A stretch of 64,000 nucleotides of DNA from Neobacillus drentensis NBRC 102427 (GTDB lineage Bacteria > Bacillota > Bacilli > Bacillales > Cytobacillaceae), in NCBI RefSeq assembly GCF_001591445.1, contig NZ_BCUX01000024.1, positions 35,427-99,426 on the forward strand, given 5' to 3'. The notes below the pieces were generated by a model. That model was given only the letters and a program-made list of their open reading frames with translations, did no database searches and was not told the origin of the DNA. Positions 61,521 through 64,000 of this stretch are shown one piece after another (position 1 is the first letter of the stretch; every line of letters starts with the position of its first letter). The position numbers and the translations under genes were made by a program.

Positions 61521-61538
61521 TGAGAATGATTCGCATTA
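61521..61538. promoter_or_regulatory. Fur-box-like site upstream of flavodoxin
   Basis: TGAGAATGATTCGCATTA matches the TGATAATNATTATCA core with three differences. Iron repression of flavodoxin, the iron-free substitute for ferredoxin, is well known. The site is 32 bp before the gene, overlapping the expected promoter. Confidence 0.6.
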
Positions 61539-61569
61539 CAATTAAAGAAAAACAAGAGGTGATTGAATC

Positions 61570-62022
61570 ATGAATGCAGCTTGTTTAATTGTCTATGCAA
61601 GTATGACGGGAAATACAGAAGAAATTGCTTGTCATATAGGAAAAGGTATTGAAGAAGCGGGTTTAACTGTTGTTATAAAAGATATTTTAGAAATAGACGT
61701 GGAAGAACTTCGGAACTATGATGCCATTCTTTTAGGCGCCTACACTTGGGGAAATGGCGATCTTCCAGATGAGTTTCTCGATTTTTATCATGAAATGGAT
61801 TCATTAAATTTAACAGGAAAAGTGGCTGCCGCATTCGGCTCATGTGACTCTTCGTATGAGCATTGGGGCAGGGCCGTTGAAATTTTAACTGAAAAATTAG
61901 TGGAATTGGGTGCGGATGTTGTTCTTGATGGTTTAAAGATTGACCTCGTACCAACAACTGCAGAAATAGAACAATGTATTGGATTTGGCAAATTATTTGT
62001 AGAAAAATCATTTCTAAAATGA
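61570..62022 (+). CDS. Flavodoxin
   Basis: A 150-residue flavodoxin. The FMN phosphate loop is YASMTGNTEEIA (near 8-19). The aromatic flavin-binding loops are LGAYTWGNGDLPDEF (near 55-68) and FGSCDSSYEHWGRAVE (near 90). It carries electrons at low potential in place of ferredoxin, consistent with the Fur-like box upstream. AAGAGGTG precedes the ATG. A heavy-metal-domain protein follows 16 bp downstream, probably cotranscribed. Confidence 0.9.
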   Translation: MNAACLIVYASMTGNTEEIACHIGKGIEEAGLTVVIKDILEIDVEELRNYDAILLGAYTWGNGDLPDEFLDFYHEMDSLNLTGKVAAAFGSCDSSYEHWGRAVEILTEKLVELGADVVLDGLKIDLVPTTAEIEQCIGFGKLFVEKSFLK

Positions 62023-62038
62023 AAGGGGTTCTGCTCTA

Positions 62039-62248
62039 ATGAGTATTATTGAATTGGCATTAAACGAGGTCGCTTGCTCAGGGTGTATTGGAAAGATTAA
62101 AAGAGAGATGCAAAGAACCAATGGGATTGAAAAAGTAAAGATATTATCAGGTAGTGGGAAAATAAAAATAAACTTTAACGAGAGTCTTATTCTATCGGAG
62201 GAAATCAATCGTAACCTTTATAAAATGACTCTTAGAACTTTTGATTAA
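62039..62248 (+). CDS. Heavy-metal-associated (HMA) domain protein
   Basis: A 69-residue ferredoxin-like metal-binding domain with the CxxC motif in VACSGCIGKIKREM (near 12-15) and a GIEKVKILSGSGKIKINF strand pair. Such proteins carry copper, mercury or other soft metals. Being behind flavodoxin, it may share the Fur/FNR-type control. AAAGGGG precedes the ATG. Confidence 0.82.
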   Translation: MSIIELALNEVACSGCIGKIKREMQRTNGIEKVKILSGSGKIKINFNESLILSEEINRNLYKMTLRTFD

Positions 62249-62251
62249 TGT

Positions 62252-62278
62252 ACTGCTCAATGAGGGCAGTTTTTTTTG
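62252..62278 (+). terminator. Terminator of the flavodoxin-HMA operon
   Basis: ACTGC pairs with GCAGT (extended weakly), followed by TTTTTTTT. Confidence 0.7.
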
Positions 62279-62367
62279 GAAATAAAAGTCTTTATTAAGA
62301 ACTGAATATTCGTTAAAATGAAATTACAAACGCTTTACATCTTGTAAAAATCAAGGTAGGTGAAATA

Positions 62368-62667
62368 ATGAGACTCTGTCTATTCCTGCTATTTGCTGGA
62401 TTGCTGGATGCCGTTTTGACCCATTTTGGGATTGTTTCGGGTATTATTGAAGAGGGAAATCCGATGATGAAGCTTGTTATTGAAAAAAGTTGGTCCTATT
62501 TTTACATCATAAAAATCTTTCTGCCTCTTCTCTTGCTTGGTTTGTTTTACTTGCGTCCATTAAAAGGGTGGATTAAGACTCTTTTGGTTTCCACATGTGT
62601 TCTTTATCTCTCCGTCCTGGTTTATCATATGGTTTGGATTGCCCTCTATTTTAATTCTACATCATGA
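62368..62667 (+). CDS. DUF5658-like small membrane protein
   Basis: A 99-residue protein with three membrane helices. The start LFLLFAGLLDAVLTHFGI with conserved Asp and Thr, and GNPMM in the first loop, matches small Bacillus DUF5658 proteins of unknown function. AGGTAGGTG precedes the ATG. Confidence 0.75.
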   Translation: MRLCLFLLFAGLLDAVLTHFGIVSGIIEEGNPMMKLVIEKSWSYFYIIKIFLPLLLLGLFYLRPLKGWIKTLLVSTCVLYLSVLVYHMVWIALYFNSTS

Positions 62668-62772
62668 CTATGACCCTCATTCACTAGACACTCCAAGGTA
62701 ATTCAGTTAGTATCAATACGATATAGAAAGACAAATAATAAGTAAAATGATTTTTAATTAAAGGAGTTCAAT

Positions 62773-63918
62773 ATGTTAAATACCTTAAATCCCTTCTTGC
62801 AGGAAGCGTGGAATAAATCGGGATTTCAACAACCGACTTCCATTCAAGAGGCAGCTATTCCAATGATCCTTGAAGGCAAGAATTTAATTGCCGAGTCACC
62901 GACAGGTACCGGTAAAACGCTAGCTTATTTACTGCCATTATTAAATAAAATCGACCCTAGTTTACAATCCCTGCAAGCCGTTGTGTTAGCTTCCTCTCAA
63001 GAGTTGGTCATGCAGGTCTATCAAGAATTCCAAAAATGGTCGGAAGGCAGTGGAGTCAGAGGAACTTCAATTATTGGCGGGGCCAACATAAAACGCCAAC
63101 TTGAAAAATTAAAAAAGCGTCCACATGTTATTTTTGCAACACCCGGGCGTTTGTTTGAAATGATCAAACAGAAAAAAGTAAAAATGCATGAAGTAAAATT
63201 GGTTGTTCTCGATGAGGGAGACCAGCTACTCATTCACGAGCATCTGAATACTGTCCAAAATATTGTAAAATCTACTATGAATGACCGCCAAGTTGTTTTG
63301 TTTTCTGCTACCATGAAACCAGCAACGGAAAAATTGGCTAAGGAAATGACGAAGGACCCAGAAGTTCTTCGCATCGAAAAGGATGAACTTGCTTCTTCAG
63401 GAGAAGTGGAACATATTTATTTTCTATGCGAGCCGAGAGATAAAATTAAACTCCTCGAAAAAATTACTCGCTTAGAAAATAGTAAATCGCTTGCGTTTAT
63501 TAATGATATCGGCGAAATTGAGGTATTCAAGGAAAAATTACATTTTAAAGACCTATCGATTGGCATCCTCCATAGCGACATGAAAAAGCTCGAACGACAG
63601 GCTGCATTAAAGACGTTCCGTGATGGAAAAATGAATATGCTAATTGCTACCGATGTAGCGGCAAGAGGACTTGATATTCAAGGGGTTACCCATGTGGTCC
63701 ATATCGATTCTCCAAAGGATATATCGCAATATGTGCACAGAGCGGGAAGAACAGGAAGAATGGGTGCAAATGGCGTTGTGATTTCACTTGTTACCGATCG
63801 GGAAGAACGAGAGCTGAAACAATATTGCCGTGAGTTAAATGTTCCTGTGCATAAAAGAGTGTTTTACAAAGGTCTGATTGCTGAAGAAGGACAAAGGGAC
63901 CAGAAATTACGGAGATAA
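62773..63918 (+). CDS. yfmL: DEAD-box-type RNA helicase (YfmL-like)
   Basis: A 381-residue helicase: Q motif FQQPTSIQEAAIP, motif I SPTGTGKT, motif II DEGD in VVLDEGDQL, SAT in LFSATMKP, and motif VI HRAGRTGRMG. Motif II reads DEGD instead of DEAD; B. subtilis YfmL as I recall also deviates (DETD). YfmL is linked to ribosome assembly and cold growth. There is no long C-terminal extension. AAAGGAG precedes the ATG. Confidence 0.88.
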   Translation: MLNTLNPFLQEAWNKSGFQQPTSIQEAAIPMILEGKNLIAESPTGTGKTLAYLLPLLNKIDPSLQSLQAVVLASSQELVMQVYQEFQKWSEGSGVRGTSIIGGANIKRQLEKLKKRPHVIFATPGRLFEMIKQKKVKMHEVKLVVLDEGDQLLIHEHLNTVQNIVKSTMNDRQVVLFSATMKPATEKLAKEMTKDPEVLRIEKDELASSGEVEHIYFLCEPRDKIKLLEKITRLENSKSLAFINDIGEIEVFKEKLHFKDLSIGILHSDMKKLERQAALKTFRDGKMNMLIATDVAARGLDIQGVTHVVHIDSPKDISQYVHRAGRTGRMGANGVVISLVTDREERELKQYCRELNVPVHKRVFYKGLIAEEGQRDQKLRR

Positions 63919-64000
63919 TGTTAGGGTAGTGGATTTATTTTGAGGGAAAAGGCCATATCGCACAACGGTAGGGTCTTTTTGACTTTCATTTTAGGAAGAA

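Noticed and set aside
63919..64000. Terminator or gene start after the helicase gene
   Set aside because: Only a weak imperfect AAAAGGCC/GGGTCTTTTT pairing is seen and the window ends; nothing firm can be called.

Overview
The window looks like a low-GC, spore-forming Bacillaceae chromosome (Bacillus or Neobacillus type). It has AGGAGG-type ribosome binding sites with ATG/GTG/TTG starts, closely packed operons ended by Rho-independent terminators, and recognisable relatives of B. subtilis TnrA, YhfP, YfkAB, YfnA, YfmL and the YcbLMNO locus. There are no rRNA or tRNA genes, CRISPR arrays, transposases or phage genes. The assignment rests on remembered family sequences; no database search was run.

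Layout. 1-5.3 kb: start of an ilvE-ilvD operon, then a nitrogen block (exonuclease, DUF294 nucleotidyltransferase, ammonium transporter, TnrA) with several TnrA/GlnR-type boxes. 5.4-10.3 kb: coat-like protein, YhfP-type oxidoreductase, polar amino acid ABC importer, hypothetical protein. 10.4-20.1 kb: AidB-like acyl-CoA dehydrogenase, a large dynamin-like GTPase, RtcB, and a two-component/ABC exporter locus. 20.1-31.4 kb: a hydroxyacid dehydrogenase, then a fatty or branched acid degradation cluster (SDR dehydrogenase, CBS-PAS-AAA+ sigma-54 activator, two acyl-CoA ligases, acyl-CoA dehydrogenase, thiolase, CaiB CoA-transferase). Two sigma-54 promoters and a cre-like site lie inside it. 31.4-40.7 kb: RecQ, formate/nitrite channel, YfkAB radical SAM protein, split ThrE-type exporter, C39-like protease, a minus-strand structured RNA candidate, amino acid permease.

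40.9-44.9 kb is the most unusual part. A histidine kinase and an HD-GYP protein share one type of membrane sensor domain. They are followed by an unlisted 22-residue peptide gene (43558-43626) ending SCWWCGWL, with a near-perfect Shine-Dalgarno sequence. After it come an attenuator-like hairpin and a PqqD-like/M50 membrane protease. I read this as a candidate peptide (RiPP or pheromone) system.

45.0-53.1 kb: a nitrate-reductase-like respiratory complex (NarI-like membrane subunit, NasA/NarB-like molybdenum subunit, four-cluster ferredoxin, Tat-type Rieske protein, three small proteins), followed by an NreABC-like oxygen/nitrate signalling set with two kinases. 53.1-64 kb: glutaminyl-tRNA synthetase (unusual in Bacillus), a Gfo/Idh/MocA oxidoreductase, NapH-like polyferredoxin, SCP2 protein, WG-repeat protein, KynB-like cyclase, DUF2249 and flavodoxin genes behind FNR-type and Fur-type boxes, and a YfmL-like helicase.

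At three intergenic places there are short repeat arrays with a unit of exactly or about 21 bp but different core sequences.
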